Shown: positions 8,233-19,021 of the stretch, piece by piece
Numbering within the stretch: position 1 is the first letter of the stretch
Layout of the letters: each line of letters starts with the position of its first letter
From: Chitinophagaceae bacterium IBVUCB1
GTDB taxonomy: Bacteria > Bacteroidota > Bacteroidia > Chitinophagales > Chitinophagaceae
Direction of reading: 5' to 3'
Length of the DNA stretch: 64,000 bases
Assembly (NCBI GenBank): GCA_002127285.1
Contig: NFUW01000001.1
Span: 1,252,057-1,316,056, forward strand
The notes under the pieces: model-generated
Told to the model about the DNA's origin: nothing
Database searches by the model: none
The model's input: only the letters and a program-made list of their open reading frames with translations
Program-made: the position numbers and the translations under genes

Positions 8233-9027
8233 TTATACCGCTACAGGGGCTTTTATATGTGGGTGTGCCTGATAGTTTTCGAGCGTAAAGTCTTCGTACC
8301 TGAAGCTGAACAGGTCTTTTACTTCAGGGTTCAGCTTCATGGTTGGCAGGGGGTAGGGGGTGCGCGTCAGTTGCAGTTTTGCCTGCTCTATATGATTGCT
8401 ATACAGGTGCACATCGCCAAAGGTATGCACAAACTCACCGTACTCAAGTCCGCACACCTGTGCTATCATCATCGTTAGCAGTGCGTACGATGCTATGTTG
8501 AAAGGCACGCCCAAAAACACATCGGCACTGCGCTGGTATAGCTGGCAGCTTAGCTTGCCGTTAGCCACATAAAACTGAAACAATGCATGACAAGGTGTGA
8601 GTGCCATTTTGTGCAGGTCTGCCACGTTCCATGCATTCACTATCATGCGGCGGCTATCGGGGTTGGTTTGTATCGTGTGCAGCAGTGTTTTTATCTGGTC
8701 GTACACCTGCCCGTCTGCACCTTGCCAGCTGCGCCATTGATGTCCATACACAGGGCCCAAATCACCATTGGCATCTGCCCATTCATCCCATATACCTACG
8801 CCGTTATCTTTCAGGTATTTGATATTGGTATCACCATTCAGAAACCATAACAGTTCGTAAATAATAGATTTCAGATGCAGTTTTTTGGTAGTAATCATCG
8901 GAAAACCATCTTGCAGGTTGAATCGCATCTGGTAACCAAAGCAACTGATAGTACCTGTGCCTGTACGGTCGCTTTTTTCAACGCCTGTATCCAATATATG
9001 CTGCAATAAATCTAAATAGGCTTGCAT
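8233..9027 (-). CDS. thyA: Thymidylate synthase
   Basis: ThyA methylates dUMP to dTMP using methylene-tetrahydrofolate. The 264-residue length equals that of the E. coli enzyme. Visible motifs are [17 protein letters not shown] near residue 20, the [11 protein letters not shown] helix, the nucleophile segment [11 protein letters not shown], the dUMP-binding [20 protein letters not shown] and the C-terminal APVAV. It heads the thyA-folA-(core-less methyltransferase) operon on the minus strand. Confidence 0.98.
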   Translation of the reverse strand: MQAYLDLLQHILDTGVEKSDRTGTGTISCFGYQMRFNLQDGFPMITTKKLHLKSIIYELLWFLNGDTNIKYLKDNGVGIWDEWADANGDLGPVYGHQWRSWQGADGQVYDQIKTLLHTIQTNPDSRRMIVNAWNVADLHKMALTPCHALFQFYVANGKLSCQLYQRSADVFLGVPFNIASYALLTMMIAQVCGLEYGEFVHTFGDVHLYSNHIEQAKLQLTRTPYPLPTMKLNPEVKDLFSFRYEDFTLENYQAHPHIKAPVAV

Positions 9028-9430
9028 GGGTGTGTGAAAACTTTATAACAAAGGTAAACCTTGTCTATGGATAACTTAACAATTGAATACTTATGTTTTT
9101 CAATTAGTTTTGACTGATTAATTTTTTGTAATGCAATAAAGTGTAGAAAATATTACTTGGTAAGCAGATGTATTAAGAGAAAGAAAAGGCATAATGTACA
9201 TCTGACAAAATACGAAGATAGATTGCATAAACAGGTAATAGTAGCATTAAGGATAAGTATCAAATACAAAGCGGTTACAATTGTCATATTAACGGAAAAA
9301 TATTTCATAATAGAGTTCGCTTTTATCAATTATAGGGCAAAGAGTTAATTAGTATTAGTATGTAACTTGATGTGAAATGTATTATACTAATTTTTACTCC
9401 TAATATTATAACTATATAATCTTTTTTGAC
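9028..9430. other. AT-rich intergenic region
   Basis: This is a 403-bp gap of low GC between divergent genes. On the minus strand it holds the thyA -7 box. A 63-codon frame at 9157-9348 has poor composition and no family resemblance, and I do not call it. I see no tRNA, riboswitch or repeat. The promoter of the GT-C gene should lie in its right part, but I cannot place it with confidence. Confidence 0.5.
9049..9056 (-). promoter_or_regulatory. -7 promoter box for thyA
   Basis: TACCTTTG on the minus strand matches TAnnTTTG exactly and lies 21 nt before the thyA ATG. Confidence 0.6.
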
Positions 9431-10963
9431 TTGAAAAATTCAACCAATACACAGCCTAAAGAAATATTACACCGAGTATACCAAATTTTATTCTGGTTGA
9501 TATTGCTTACCGGTATTTCATTGCGCTTCTATCAACACTTAATGGGCAGAAGCCTTTGGGAAGATGAAGCCCACATTGCTCTGAACTTTATGAAGTTCGG
9601 ATATATAGGTCTCATGGCACCTTTAGAAAATTATCAGACAGCACCTATATTTTTCTTATGGTCGGTAGAAACATTTTGCAAGATTTTTGGACCGTCGGAG
9701 GTTTCTCTGAGAACTTTTCCATTTATAGTATCCCTACTTACTATGCCTCTTTTTTACTTTATGGTTAAGAGGCTTACGGGCAACACGCTAACAGCATTAA
9801 TATCTTTCCTGTTATTTGCAGTCAATATATCAATGATACATTACGCGTCCGAAGTGAAGTCCTATACCATCGATGTTTCTGTTTACATCTTAATAGTGTA
9901 TCTGCTGTTAACAGACAATCCTTTTGTTAAAAAAAACAATCCCTTATTGTTAAGCATCGCCGGGAGTTTATCTATAGTATATTCCAATGCATCTGTGGTA
10001 GTGTTGTTTTGTGCTGCACTATATATGATAGCTACCGGCTGGTCGAAAAGTTTATCAGAAAACAAGAAAACACTCATAGTAGGCATACCATCATCACAGA
10101 TAATGGTATTCAGTTCTTGGTTAATTGTTTGGCTTGTAAATTATTTCAGGTTCATACATAATCATCCCTACGGAGAGGGCATGAAGCAAATATGGTCTTG
10201 GACATTCTGCCCGACAGATATTTTCAGCAAAGAGTTTTCAGAGTTTATTAAAGCACGTATTGATGATACAATCTATACTGAGATGCTACTGTTTACAGAT
10301 AAATATTATTTCCCGCAAATATTGACAGCACTTGTAATATTTTCTATCGTATATAATGTGTACAAAAAAAACTGGACCTTGTTATTGTTTACCATACTGC
10401 CAATTGTCCTGCACCTCATTATGTCGATGTTTAAAATGTACCCGTTTTTTTTCAGATTTATATTATACCTGCTACCACCATTTATTATACTGGTGGTAAG
10501 TGGCTTGTCAGCTATCATACAATTAATGCCTAAGAAATTGGCGGCAGTATTAACTGTGCCAGTATGTCTGTTGTTTTCTTATTGTTGCTTATCCAAATCA
10601 GTTGAAGGCTTCCCGTTTTGGGATCGGGAAATTAAGCCCGTAATAAGCTATATCAACAAGAATTATCCCGATAAAACCATTGTTGTTACTACCCCTCTTA
10701 CATTATACACCTATTATATGGACAGGGGTATAGCACATAACAAAAATCTCATCCCCATAAAGTGGGGGTTAAAACCTGAAGAATATTACGTTAACGAAGT
10801 TGTCAAGCCCATACATAACACGTATCTGCTACTTTATTCAGTAGATGGTTTTGCAGATGGATATAAAGAGGTACTGAATAGTTTGAAAGCCAAAGGGCTA
10901 ATTATTAAACAGTTTGAATACAAAACATACGGAGTGGCTGAAGTAAGACCATTAGTGCAATAA
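9431..10963 (+). CDS. GT-C membrane glycosyltransferase (ArnT/PMT-like)
   Basis: A 510-residue polytopic membrane protein with about 11 hydrophobic segments. The first periplasmic loop carries WEDEAHIALN, the acidic DE motif of GT-C enzymes that use polyprenyl-phosphate sugars, followed by APIFFLWSVETFCKIFG, and a second loop has HYASEVKSYTID. The C-terminal part from about residue 405 is soluble. The apparent initiator is TTG at 9431; there is no nearby ATG. The next gene encodes a DPM1-like GT2, the enzyme type that makes the lipid-linked donor, so the two may work together on a glycan or a protein. Donor and acceptor are unknown. Confidence 0.85.
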   Translation: MKNSTNTQPKEILHRVYQILFWLILLTGISLRFYQHLMGRSLWEDEAHIALNFMKFGYIGLMAPLENYQTAPIFFLWSVETFCKIFGPSEVSLRTFPFIVSLLTMPLFYFMVKRLTGNTLTALISFLLFAVNISMIHYASEVKSYTIDVSVYILIVYLLLTDNPFVKKNNPLLLSIAGSLSIVYSNASVVVLFCAALYMIATGWSKSLSENKKTLIVGIPSSQIMVFSSWLIVWLVNYFRFIHNHPYGEGMKQIWSWTFCPTDIFSKEFSEFIKARIDDTIYTEMLLFTDKYYFPQILTALVIFSIVYNVYKKNWTLLLFTILPIVLHLIMSMFKMYPFFFRFILYLLPPFIILVVSGLSAIIQLMPKKLAAVLTVPVCLLFSYCCLSKSVEGFPFWDREIKPVISYINKNYPDKTIVVTTPLTLYTYYMDRGIAHNKNLIPIKWGLKPEEYYVNEVVKPIHNTYLLLYSVDGFADGYKEVLNSLKAKGLIIKQFEYKTYGVAEVRPLVQ

Positions 10964-11038
10964 GAAATGCTTTCATCCCATTAGACAATTAGGTGCAAGG
11001 TTTGTAATTTGCACACTACATTTTTAATACAGAATAAA

Positions 11039-11758
11039 ATGAGCTATACATTATCCATTGTAATACCCGCTTACAACGAAGGCAGAACCATTCACTTTAT
11101 TTTAGATAAAGTGAAGGCTGTTAATCTGATAGGTGGTGGTACAAAAGAAGTGATTATTGTAAACGACTGCTCTAAAGACAATACCGAAGAAGCGATATTG
11201 GCTTATAAAAATGCTAATCCGGAATTGGCTATTACTTATTATAAACACGAGGTGAACCAGGGCAAAGGCGCAGCTTTGCATACAGGTATCAGCAAAGCCA
11301 CAGGAGACTACGTTATAATACAGGATGCCGATCTTGAATACGACCCTGAAGAGTTTAATATATTAATGAAGCCGGTATTAGATGGCTTTGCAGATGTGGT
11401 GTATGGCTCTCGCTTTATGGGTGGTAATGCACATAGGATATTGTTCTTTTGGCACTCCATTGGCAACAGGTGGCTTACGATGGCTTCCAATATGTTTACC
11501 AATCTGAACCTGACGGATATGGAAACATGCTATAAACTCTTCAAAAGAGAGATGGTGCAAAGCCTTAAACTTCAGGAAAAACGATTTGGATTTGAACCCG
11601 AGGTTACCGCCAAAATATCACGCATTCCCAAGGTAAGGATATATGAAGTGGGCATATCTTATTATGGTCGTACATACGAAGAAGGGAAGAAAATAGGTAT
11701 GAAAGATGCTTTTCGTGCATTATATTGCATTATAAAGTATAATATATTTAATAAATAA
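11039..11758 (+). CDS. GT2 glycosyltransferase, polyprenyl-phosphate sugar synthase-like
   Basis: The 239-residue enzyme has the GT-A fold of dolichol-phosphate mannose synthase: LSIVIPAYNEGRTI at the N-terminus, IVNDCSKDNTEE, NQGKGAALHTGI, the metal-binding DADLEYDPEEF (Asp-x-Asp-like), VYGSRFMGG, and TDMETCYKLFKREMV in the acceptor region. It lacks the C-terminal membrane helices found in many relatives and probably acts peripherally at the inner membrane. The ATG at 11039 gives the normal start; a TTG at 11009 would place ten odd residues in front. Together with the GT-C gene upstream it could form a donor-making and donor-using pair. Confidence 0.9.
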   Translation: MSYTLSIVIPAYNEGRTIHFILDKVKAVNLIGGGTKEVIIVNDCSKDNTEEAILAYKNANPELAITYYKHEVNQGKGAALHTGISKATGDYVIIQDADLEYDPEEFNILMKPVLDGFADVVYGSRFMGGNAHRILFFWHSIGNRWLTMASNMFTNLNLTDMETCYKLFKREMVQSLKLQEKRFGFEPEVTAKISRIPKVRIYEVGISYYGRTYEEGKKIGMKDAFRALYCIIKYNIFNK

Positions 11759-11759
11759 T

Positions 11760-12272
11760 ATGCCTGTTATTTTGCCTGTAAAAGGCGTATCGCCTACCAT
11801 ACCCGATAGCTGTTTTGTAGCACCCAATGCTACAATTGTAGGTGATGTAGAGATGGGTGAGGATTGCAGCATATGGTTCAATGCAGTAGTACGCGGCGAT
11901 GTAAACAGCATACGACTGGGAAATAAAGTGAATGTGCAGGACGGCGCCTGCATACACTGCACCTACGAGAAGACCAAGACTAACATAGGAAATAACGTGT
12001 CTATAGGTCATAATGCCATAGTACATGGTTGTACGGTTGAGGATAATGTACTGATAGGCATGGGGGCTATTGTAATGGACAGGGTAAAAATAGGTGCTAA
12101 CAGCATAATAGCCGCAGGCGCAGTAGTGCTGGAAGATACGGAAGTGCCACCCGGCAGCATATTTGCAGGCGTACCCGCCAAAAAGGTAAAAGATATAAGC
12201 CAGGACCTATTGAAAGGTGAGGTAGAACGTATTGCTAATAATTATCTCATGTATAGTACTTGGTTTAAGTAA
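11760..12272 (+). CDS. Gamma-carbonic anhydrase family hexapeptide-repeat protein
   Basis: A 170-residue left-handed beta-helix protein with hexapeptide repeats throughout (FVAPNATIVGDVEMGEDCSI; TNIGNNVSIGHNAIVHG; VLIGMGAIVMDRVKIGANSI). Histidines in IHCTY and GHNAIVHG occupy the positions of the trimer-interface zinc ligands of the gamma-class carbonic anhydrase/YrdA/PaaY family. It starts one base after the GT2 stop. Enzymatic activity cannot be judged; many members are thioesterase-like or uncharacterised. PaaY-type members occur with phenylacetate genes, but the paa genes here are more than 40 kb away. Confidence 0.88.
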   Translation: MPVILPVKGVSPTIPDSCFVAPNATIVGDVEMGEDCSIWFNAVVRGDVNSIRLGNKVNVQDGACIHCTYEKTKTNIGNNVSIGHNAIVHGCTVEDNVLIGMGAIVMDRVKIGANSIIAAGAVVLEDTEVPPGSIFAGVPAKKVKDISQDLLKGEVERIANNYLMYSTWFK

Positions 12273-12329
12273 TATTTGCAGTTTACCACAAGTTTTTACT
12301 ATTTTGGTAAATATTCTTGTTGCAAACTA

Positions 12330-12360
12330 TTGCATACAAAGATATTTGGATATACATTTG
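12330..12360 (+). promoter_or_regulatory. Promoter of the OMP gene: -33 TTG and -7 TACATTTG
   Basis: TTG at 12330-12332 and an exact TAnnTTTG box at 12353-12360 are separated by 20 nt, the Bacteroidota -33/-7 arrangement. The ATG follows 32 nt later. Confidence 0.6.
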
Positions 12361-12392
12361 TTAAGTTAATTAAATCAAAACACGCGATCGAT

Positions 12393-13100
12393 ATGAAAAA
12401 ACTGATCCTTGCTTTGTTAGCCGTAGCTACAGTAGGTACTGCTAACGCACAAAAAAATACAATTCTCGTTTACGGAAACACAGGTGTTAATTGGGATAAG
12501 ACAGACAATGGCGCCGCAGGTACTAACGAAGGCACTAACTGGAATATTAACCCAGGTGTCGGTTTCCAATTCAACAATCATCTGACCGTGGGTGTACAGG
12601 GAGGCTATGGTGCTTGGAAAAACGTTAACAGCATACCCAATAGCAAAGCAACAAATACAGACAGGGAATGGACTGCCGGTGCATTCTTCCGTTATACTCA
12701 AAACTTCAACCCTACTTTCTTGTGGTGGGCTCAGGTTGACCTCGGTTATGTTTCTGGTAAAGAAACTAACGAAACAATAACTACAGTAGGTACAACTACT
12801 ACTGTTGCTAACGCAAGCGATATGTATAATGGCTTCCAAGCTATGATTACACCTGCTTTTGCGGTTAATGTAAATAAAGGCTTAGCATTAAACTTCGGCA
12901 TAGGCGGTTTGGGCTATCGTACTATTACTTATGATAAGGCAACTCGTACTGATAACAACTTCATGGTTACATTCGGTCAGCAGTTCCATGTAGGTATCTC
13001 TAAAAACTTCGGTTGCAAATGCGGCAAATCTCGTGGACACCGCGAACCAGGTATGGAGCACCGCAAAATGAAAAAAATGAATGATGATGATGACGAATAG
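12393..13100 (+). CDS. Outer-membrane beta-barrel protein
   Basis: The 235-residue product has a signal peptide (MKKLILALLAVATVGTANAQ, cleavage after Ala) and alternating beta-strands typical of an eight- to ten-stranded barrel (LTVGVQGGYGAW, GFQAMITPAFAVNV, NFMVTFGQQFHVGISKNFG). A short extension after the barrel is rich in Cys, His, Lys and Asp (CKCGKSRGH, then MNDDDDE). It has its own promoter and a strong terminator, so it is monocistronic. No ligand can be inferred; small OmpA/OmpW-type porin-like barrels are the nearest group. Confidence 0.85.
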   Translation: MKKLILALLAVATVGTANAQKNTILVYGNTGVNWDKTDNGAAGTNEGTNWNINPGVGFQFNNHLTVGVQGGYGAWKNVNSIPNSKATNTDREWTAGAFFRYTQNFNPTFLWWAQVDLGYVSGKETNETITTVGTTTTVANASDMYNGFQAMITPAFAVNVNKGLALNFGIGGLGYRTITYDKATRTDNNFMVTFGQQFHVGISKNFGCKCGKSRGHREPGMEHRKMKKMNDDDDE

Positions 13101-13122
13101 TCTCATCTGAAGATAATTCAAT

Positions 13123-13150
13123 AAAAGCCCCCGATTTTGGGGGCTTTTTT
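13123..13150 (+). terminator. Rho-independent terminator after the OMP gene
   Basis: AAAAGCCCCC and GGGGGCTTTTTT form a perfect stem around a GATTTT loop and end in a T-run. Confidence 0.92.
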
Positions 13151-13256
13151 ATTGCGCCACATACTACGGCAAGCACCTCTTTTTTGTAACTTTACAATCC
13201 CGAAATACTGCATCGGTAATACGCATGCGGTTTCTTATTAATTGAATAGATTGATT

Positions 13257-16200
13257 ATGTCTTATACGCCAAAGAATAAAGTTCGTATTGTAACTGCAGC
13301 CTCATTATTCGATGGGCACGATGCTGCTATCAACATCATGCGCAGGGTAATGCAAAGCAGCGGTGTAGAGGTAATACATCTTGGCCACGACCGCAGTGTG
13401 CAGGAAGTAGTGGACTGTGCCATACAGGAAGATGCCAATGCCATCGCCATGACATCCTATCAGGGTGGGCACGTAGAATACTTTAAGTACATGTACGACC
13501 TGCTGAAAGAGCGTGGCTGCGGGCATATCAAAATATTTGGTGGTGGTGGTGGTGTGATACTGCCTTCGGAAATAGATGAGTTGCATGCTTACGGCATCAC
13601 CCGCATCTATTCACCCGACGATGGCCGTGCTATGGGCTTGCAGGGTATGATTGACGACCTGATACAACAGAGCGACTATCCTACGGGTAACCAACTGAAT
13701 GGTGAAGTAGGGCATATTGCCGACAAAGAACCTAAATCTATAGCAAGGCTTATATCTGCTGCTGAGAATTACCATGACCTGCCTGAAACGCAGGCCATGC
13801 TAAAGAAGATAGAAGAAACAGCCGCTGCATCCAAAACGCCGGTATTAGGTATTACAGGTACAGGCGGTGCGGGCAAAAGCTCGCTGGTAGATGAACTGGT
13901 ACGCCGTTTCCTGCTCGATTTCAAAGACAAAAACATAGGTATCATTTCCGTTGACCCGTCGAAGAAGAAAACAGGCGGCGCGTTGCTGGGCGACCGCATC
14001 CGTATGAATGCCATCCGCAACCCGCGTGTATTCATGCGTTCGATGGCTACAAGGCAGAGCAACCTCGCTGTTTCTAAATATATAAGGGATGCCGTAAACA
14101 TATTGAAAGCAGCGCACTACGATTTAATCATACTCGAAACATCGGGCATCGGCCAGAGCGATACGCAGATAACCGACTACAGCGATATGAGCATGTATGT
14201 GATGACACCCGAATACGGTGCTGCCACACAGCTTGAAAAAATAGATATGCTGGACTATGCAGATATTGTAGTCATCAACAAATTTGACAAGCGTGGCGCG
14301 ATGGATGCACTGCGCGATGTAAAAAAACAATATCAGCGAAACCATAAACTATTTGACAAAGACCCCGATGAAATGCCTGTGTATGGCACAATCGCATCAC
14401 AGTTCAACGATCCGGGGACGAATACGATGTACAAATCGCTGATGGATATTGTGGTAAAGAAAACGAATGCACCTCTGCAATCGAACTTCGCCATCAGCGA
14501 TGAGATGAGCGAAAAAATATTCATCATACCGCCTGCACGTACCCGCTACCTGAGTGAGATTTCTGAAAACAACCGCAAGTACGATAAGTGGGCTAAAGAC
14601 CAATCAGCTATCGCTCAAAAGCTCTTCGGTCTGCAAAAGACAATTGAAACAATACAGGCAACGGATACGGAAGATAAAGACAGGCTGATAAAAACGCTGC
14701 ATGAGGTTTATGCCAAAACCGAAATGGAGCTGGACCCGAAGAATAAAAACCTGCTCCAAAACTGGGACAAGAAAAAACACCTGTTTACTGACGAGTATTA
14801 TGTATTTAAAGTGCGCGATAAGGAACTGAAAATAAAAACACATACAGAGTCTTTATCGCACACGCAAGTGCCCAAAGTAGCCGTACCTAAGTTTGAAGCA
14901 TGGGGAGAGATACTGTATTGGGCGTTGAGCGAAAATTTCCCCGGTGAGTTTCCTTACGCAGCAGGTATATACCCCTTTAAGCGCGAGGGTGAAGACCCTA
15001 CCCGTATGTTTGCAGGTGAGGGTGGCCCGGAACGTACCAATAAACGCTTCCACTATGTATCGCTCGGTATGCCTGCTAAGCGTCTTAGTACCGCTTTTGA
15101 TAGTGTAACGCTTTACGGACAAGACCCAGACCATCGCCCAGATATATATGGCAAAGTCGGCAATTCGGGCGTGAATGTTTGCTGTCTGGATGATGCGAAG
15201 AAATTATATAGTGGCTTCAATCTGGCAGACCCTAAGACATCTGTTTCTATGACCATCAATGGGCCTGCACCAACCATCACTGCCTTCTTTATGAATGCAG
15301 CGATAGACCAGCAGTGCGAGCTATACATAAAAGCAAACGGGCTGGAAGATGAAGTGAATAAAAAGATAGACGCTATATACAAAGAGAAAGGCGTGCCCCG
15401 ACCTACATACAATCCATCTGTATTTGGTGGTGGCGCAGTAGGTTCTTTGCCAGAGGGCAATGACGGGCTGGGCCTGATGCTGCTCGGTGTTACTGGCGAT
15501 CAGGTATTACCTGCAGATGTGTATGCAAAAATTAAAACAGACACGCTGAAAGCTGTACGCGGTACGGTGCAGGCCGACATATTGAAAGAAGACCAAGCGC
15601 AGAATACCTGTATATTTTCTACAGAGTTTTCGCTGCGTGTGATGGGTGATGTGCAACAATACTTTATTGATAAAGGTGTACGTAACTTCTACTCAGTATC
15701 TATCAGTGGCTACCACATTGCAGAGGCAGGTGCTAATCCTATTTCGCAATTGGCATTCACTATCAGCAACGGTTTTACCTTTGTAGAATACTACCTGAGC
15801 CGTGGTATGCATATAGACGATTTTGCACCCAACCTGTCATTCTTTTTCAGCAATGGTGTTGACCCTGAATACAGTGTAATAGGTCGTGTAGCCCGCCGTA
15901 TATGGGCAAAGGCCATGAAGTATAAATATGGCGGTAACGAACGCTCGCAGATGCTGAAGTATCACATACAAACATCAGGCCGTTCGCTGCATGCGCAAGA
16001 GATAGACTTCAACGATATACGCACAACACTGCAGGCTTTGTATGCTATATACGACAACTGCAACTCGCTGCATACAAACGCATACGACGAAGCCATCACT
16101 ACGCCAACAGAAGAAAGCGTGCGTCGTGCTATGGCTATCCAGCTTATCATAAACAAAGAGTTGGGGCTTGCTACCAACGAAAATCCATTGCAAGGTTCAT

Positions 16201-16658
16201 TTATCATAGAAGAATTGACAGATCTTGTAGAAGAAGCCGTACTGAGCGAGTTTGACCGTATTACAGAACGCGGTGGCGTATTAGGTGCAATGGAAACCAT
16301 GTATCAGCGTAGCAAAATACAAGAAGAAAGCTTGTACTACGAAACGCTGAAACACACGGGCGAATACCCTATCGTTGGTGTTAACACATTCCTTAGCAGC
16401 AAGGGTTCGCCAACAGTGATACCGCAGGAAGTAATACGCTCTACAACGGAAGAAAAAGAATTCCAGATAAGCACAGTACAAAACCTATGGAAGCGTAGTG
16501 GTGATGTAGGACAAGATGCACTGCGCACACTACAACAGGCAGCCATCCACAACAAGAATATATTTGAACAACTGATGGAAACCGTTAAGTACTGCTCACT
16601 GGGCCAGATAACCAAAGCACTCTTTGAAGTAGGCGGACAGTATAGAAGGAATATGTAA
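13257..16658 (+). CDS. icmF: Fused isobutyryl-CoA/acyl-CoA mutase with G-protein chaperone
   Basis: A 1133-residue B12-dependent mutase that fuses three modules. The N-terminal cobalamin domain (about 10-145) has [20 protein letters not shown] and a GGGGG run. A MeaB-like GTPase domain (about 190-410) has [17 protein letters not shown] and [20 protein letters not shown]. The C-terminal acyl-CoA-binding barrel (about 530-1120) has [20 protein letters not shown] and [12 protein letters not shown]. This order identifies IcmF rather than methylmalonyl-CoA mutase. It isomerises isobutyryl-CoA and butyryl-CoA, and related forms act on isovaleryl-CoA. The ATG at 13257 is chosen over an upstream TTG (13242). 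It appears monocistronic. Confidence 0.95.
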   Translation: MSYTPKNKVRIVTAASLFDGHDAAINIMRRVMQSSGVEVIHLGHDRSVQEVVDCAIQEDANAIAMTSYQGGHVEYFKYMYDLLKERGCGHIKIFGGGGGVILPSEIDELHAYGITRIYSPDDGRAMGLQGMIDDLIQQSDYPTGNQLNGEVGHIADKEPKSIARLISAAENYHDLPETQAMLKKIEETAAASKTPVLGITGTGGAGKSSLVDELVRRFLLDFKDKNIGIISVDPSKKKTGGALLGDRIRMNAIRNPRVFMRSMATRQSNLAVSKYIRDAVNILKAAHYDLIILETSGIGQSDTQITDYSDMSMYVMTPEYGAATQLEKIDMLDYADIVVINKFDKRGAMDALRDVKKQYQRNHKLFDKDPDEMPVYGTIASQFNDPGTNTMYKSLMDIVVKKTNAPLQSNFAISDEMSEKIFIIPPARTRYLSEISENNRKYDKWAKDQSAIAQKLFGLQKTIETIQATDTEDKDRLIKTLHEVYAKTEMELDPKNKNLLQNWDKKKHLFTDEYYVFKVRDKELKIKTHTESLSHTQVPKVAVPKFEAWGEILYWALSENFPGEFPYAAGIYPFKREGEDPTRMFAGEGGPERTNKRFHYVSLGMPAKRLSTAFDSVTLYGQDPDHRPDIYGKVGNSGVNVCCLDDAKKLYSGFNLADPKTSVSMTINGPAPTITAFFMNAAIDQQCELYIKANGLEDEVNKKIDAIYKEKGVPRPTYNPSVFGGGAVGSLPEGNDGLGLMLLGVTGDQVLPADVYAKIKTDTLKAVRGTVQADILKEDQAQNTCIFSTEFSLRVMGDVQQYFIDKGVRNFYSVSISGYHIAEAGANPISQLAFTISNGFTFVEYYLSRGMHIDDFAPNLSFFFSNGVDPEYSVIGRVARRIWAKAMKYKYGGNERSQMLKYHIQTSGRSLHAQEIDFNDIRTTLQALYAIYDNCNSLHTNAYDEAITTPTEESVRRAMAIQLIINKELGLATNENPLQGSFIIEELTDLVEEAVLSEFDRITERGGVLGAMETMYQRSKIQEESLYYETLKHTGEYPIVGVNTFLSSKGSPTVIPQEVIRSTTEEKEFQISTVQNLWKRSGDVGQDALRTLQQAAIHNKNIFEQLMETVKYCSLGQITKALFEVGGQYRRNM

Positions 16659-16680
16659 GTTTCAGATATTGAACATTATA

Positions 16681-16704
16681 ATAGCCTTGCAATCGCAAGG
16701 CTAT
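16681..16704 (+). terminator. Hairpin after icmF, terminator-like but without T-run
   Basis: A perfect 10-bp stem, ATAGCCTTGC and GCAAGGCTAT around AATC, lies 22 nt after the icmF stop. No U-tract follows. Confidence 0.5.
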
Positions 16705-16805
16705 AACTCCTTATTACGCGATAATTTTCACCGATAATTTTTGCCTATTAACCGACTATCGCTCCTGTTTTGCCGAAATAGGTTTTTATACTGAAATGTC
16801 AATTT

Positions 16806-16813
16806 TAGCTTTG
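16806..16813 (+). promoter_or_regulatory. -7 promoter box for the TonB-receptor gene
   Basis: TAGCTTTG, an exact TAnnTTTG match, lies 27 nt before the ATG at 16841. Confidence 0.55.
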
Positions 16814-16840
16814 CACCGTAAATACCGATAATGTAATCTG

Positions 16841-18994
16841 ATGAAACTACTTTTATTCATTCCCTTAGTGATATTATCTGCTACCACATGGGCACAAACC
16901 GCTGTAAGTGGTAAGGTTACCGATGAAACCGGAAAGCCTGTGATAGGTGCCAGCGTATATCTGGATAACACGCTGGATGGTGGCACCAGCGATAGCAGCG
17001 GCAATTTTAAGTTTACCACTACCGAAACCGGAAGTCAAACCATTGTAGCCAGTGAAGTGAGCCACGAAAATACTGGTATGCCTGTTAACATAGCAGGTGC
17101 TGTGTCTGGTATAGTGTTGAAAATGAAAACCACATCGCGAGAGTTGGAAAATTTTGTTATTACAGCAGGTTCGTACGAGGCATCAAATAATAATAAGACG
17201 GTACTTACATCTCTTGATATTGTAACAACTGCTGGTTCGCAGGCAGATGTGGTTCGTGCTATACAAACACTACCCGGCACACAACAACAAGGCACACAAG
17301 CAGGCCTGTTTGTACGTGGTGGCGATGCAAGCGAGGCAGCCGTAATAGTTGATGGCATGATAGCGCAAAATGCATTTCTTACCACAGCCCCTGGTGTAGC
17401 AGCACGCAGCCGTTTCGGGCCATTTCAATTCAAGGGTATTGCATTCAGTAGTGGTGGCTACAGCGCACGCTACGGACAGGCACTATCGTCTGTACTAGAG
17501 CTAAACAGCAATGATATGCCCGATAAAAGCACTATCAATCTGGGTGTTAATATGGCCGGTGTATATGCAAGCGGTTCCAAGCTTTTCAAAAAAACAAGTA
17601 TCGAGGCATCTGCCAACTATAATAATCTGCAACCTTTTTACGGCATTGCCAAAACCAATGTTGAGTTTTACGACGTACCCAAAGGCGGTGGCGGTTCATT
17701 GAAGTTCAACTGGCAGCCCAATAAAAAAGGCATCTTTAAAGCACTTGTAAATTATACTACTTTCCGCAGTGGTACACGTGTACCCGAACCATCAGATGCT
17801 ACTAAAACGCTCGATTTCGGGTTGCTATCTCAAAACGTGTACGGTATCGTATCCTATAAACAAACGCTGAAAGAAAAATGGCAGCTATTCACCGCGGCAT
17901 CTTATAGCTACAACCACGATGATATTAATTGGAGTGGTATCGGTTCGCTCAACAAAGACGACCGTACGCAGTTTCGTGGTGAGTTGAAAAATTACACAAC
18001 AACACGCCTCAACATTACGGCAGGTACAGAAGTACAGCATTTCATGTACGACCGCACTTTCGGCGCATGGAATACAAACTTTACCGAAACACAAATAGCA
18101 GGCTATGCAGAAGCCGACTGGTCTGTAAAAAACTGGCTAGGCATCAAACCCGGTGTACGTTATGAGCATAGTGTATTGCTGAAACAAGATGTTGTAATGC
18201 CACGCCTTGCTATGGGCATTAAGTCAGGCTTATACGGCCAGTTTTCAGTAGCAGGGGGCATGTTCTATCAAACGATAGACCAGCAATACCTGATGGCAGG
18301 CTATAGGCCAAAAATGCAGCAGGCAGTGCATTACATAGCCAGTTATCAGTATATGCATAATGACAGGACCTTGCGGATAGAGGGTTATTACAAAAGCTAC
18401 GACCAATTGGTACGCGAGTACACTACAAAAACCTTTGATGCCAACTCTTTTCGTTTCCCTAACCCTTACACACATCCTGCCGATAATTCAGGTTATGGAT
18501 ATGCTACAGGCGCAGAGCTTTTCTGGCGAGATAAAAAATCTATCAAAAATGCAGATTATTGGATTTCATATAGCTTTATTGATACCCGTAGGTTTTTCAA
18601 AAACTATCTTGCATCTGCACAACCAGACTTCATTGCTAATCACAACCTGAATGTAGTTACCAAATACTTTATTGAAAAACTGCAGACACAAATAAACCTG
18701 ACATATAGTTATTCATCAGGCCGCCCTTACTACAATCCTTTGAGTACAGGCTTTATGACAGACCGTACCCCCGATTTTCATAACCTCTCTCTCAATACTA
18801 ATTACCTACGCTCAATAGGCAAATGGTTTACGGTAATATATGCGGGCATAGATAATCTAACCAATCAGAAAAATATCTTCGGATACCGCTACGACAGTGC
18901 TAATAACAGGTACGAGATACGCCCAGCCATTTACCGCTCTGTGTTTGTAGGCATCAACTTTTCACTCACGGCTTTTGATAAAGACGAATTATAA
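16841..18994 (+). CDS. TonB-dependent outer-membrane receptor
   Basis: The 717-residue protein has a signal peptide (ending TTWAQ), a carboxypeptidase-regulatory-like domain (about 20-105, VSGKVTDETGKPVIGASVYL), a plug (about 120-235, VVRAIQTLPGTQQQG, LFVRGGDASEAAVIVDGM) and a barrel to the C-terminal NFSLTAF. It imports a nutrient too large for porins using TonB energy. It is smaller than SusC proteins and has no SusD partner. Instead a helical secreted protein follows 27 nt downstream. The substrate is unknown; small receptors of this type often handle metals or small chelates. Confidence 0.93.
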   Translation: MKLLLFIPLVILSATTWAQTAVSGKVTDETGKPVIGASVYLDNTLDGGTSDSSGNFKFTTTETGSQTIVASEVSHENTGMPVNIAGAVSGIVLKMKTTSRELENFVITAGSYEASNNNKTVLTSLDIVTTAGSQADVVRAIQTLPGTQQQGTQAGLFVRGGDASEAAVIVDGMIAQNAFLTTAPGVAARSRFGPFQFKGIAFSSGGYSARYGQALSSVLELNSNDMPDKSTINLGVNMAGVYASGSKLFKKTSIEASANYNNLQPFYGIAKTNVEFYDVPKGGGGSLKFNWQPNKKGIFKALVNYTTFRSGTRVPEPSDATKTLDFGLLSQNVYGIVSYKQTLKEKWQLFTAASYSYNHDDINWSGIGSLNKDDRTQFRGELKNYTTTRLNITAGTEVQHFMYDRTFGAWNTNFTETQIAGYAEADWSVKNWLGIKPGVRYEHSVLLKQDVVMPRLAMGIKSGLYGQFSVAGGMFYQTIDQQYLMAGYRPKMQQAVHYIASYQYMHNDRTLRIEGYYKSYDQLVREYTTKTFDANSFRFPNPYTHPADNSGYGYATGAELFWRDKKSIKNADYWISYSFIDTRRFFKNYLASAQPDFIANHNLNVVTKYFIEKLQTQINLTYSYSSGRPYYNPLSTGFMTDRTPDFHNLSLNTNYLRSIGKWFTVIYAGIDNLTNQKNIFGYRYDSANNRYEIRPAIYRSVFVGINFSLTAFDKDEL

Positions 18995-19021
18995 ACTAAA
19001 TAATCAATAAAAATAAAATCA

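Noticed and set aside
9157-9348. A 63-codon frame in the thyA/GT-C gap
   Set aside because: AT-rich, no domain or signal, starts without a promoter and has a random composition.
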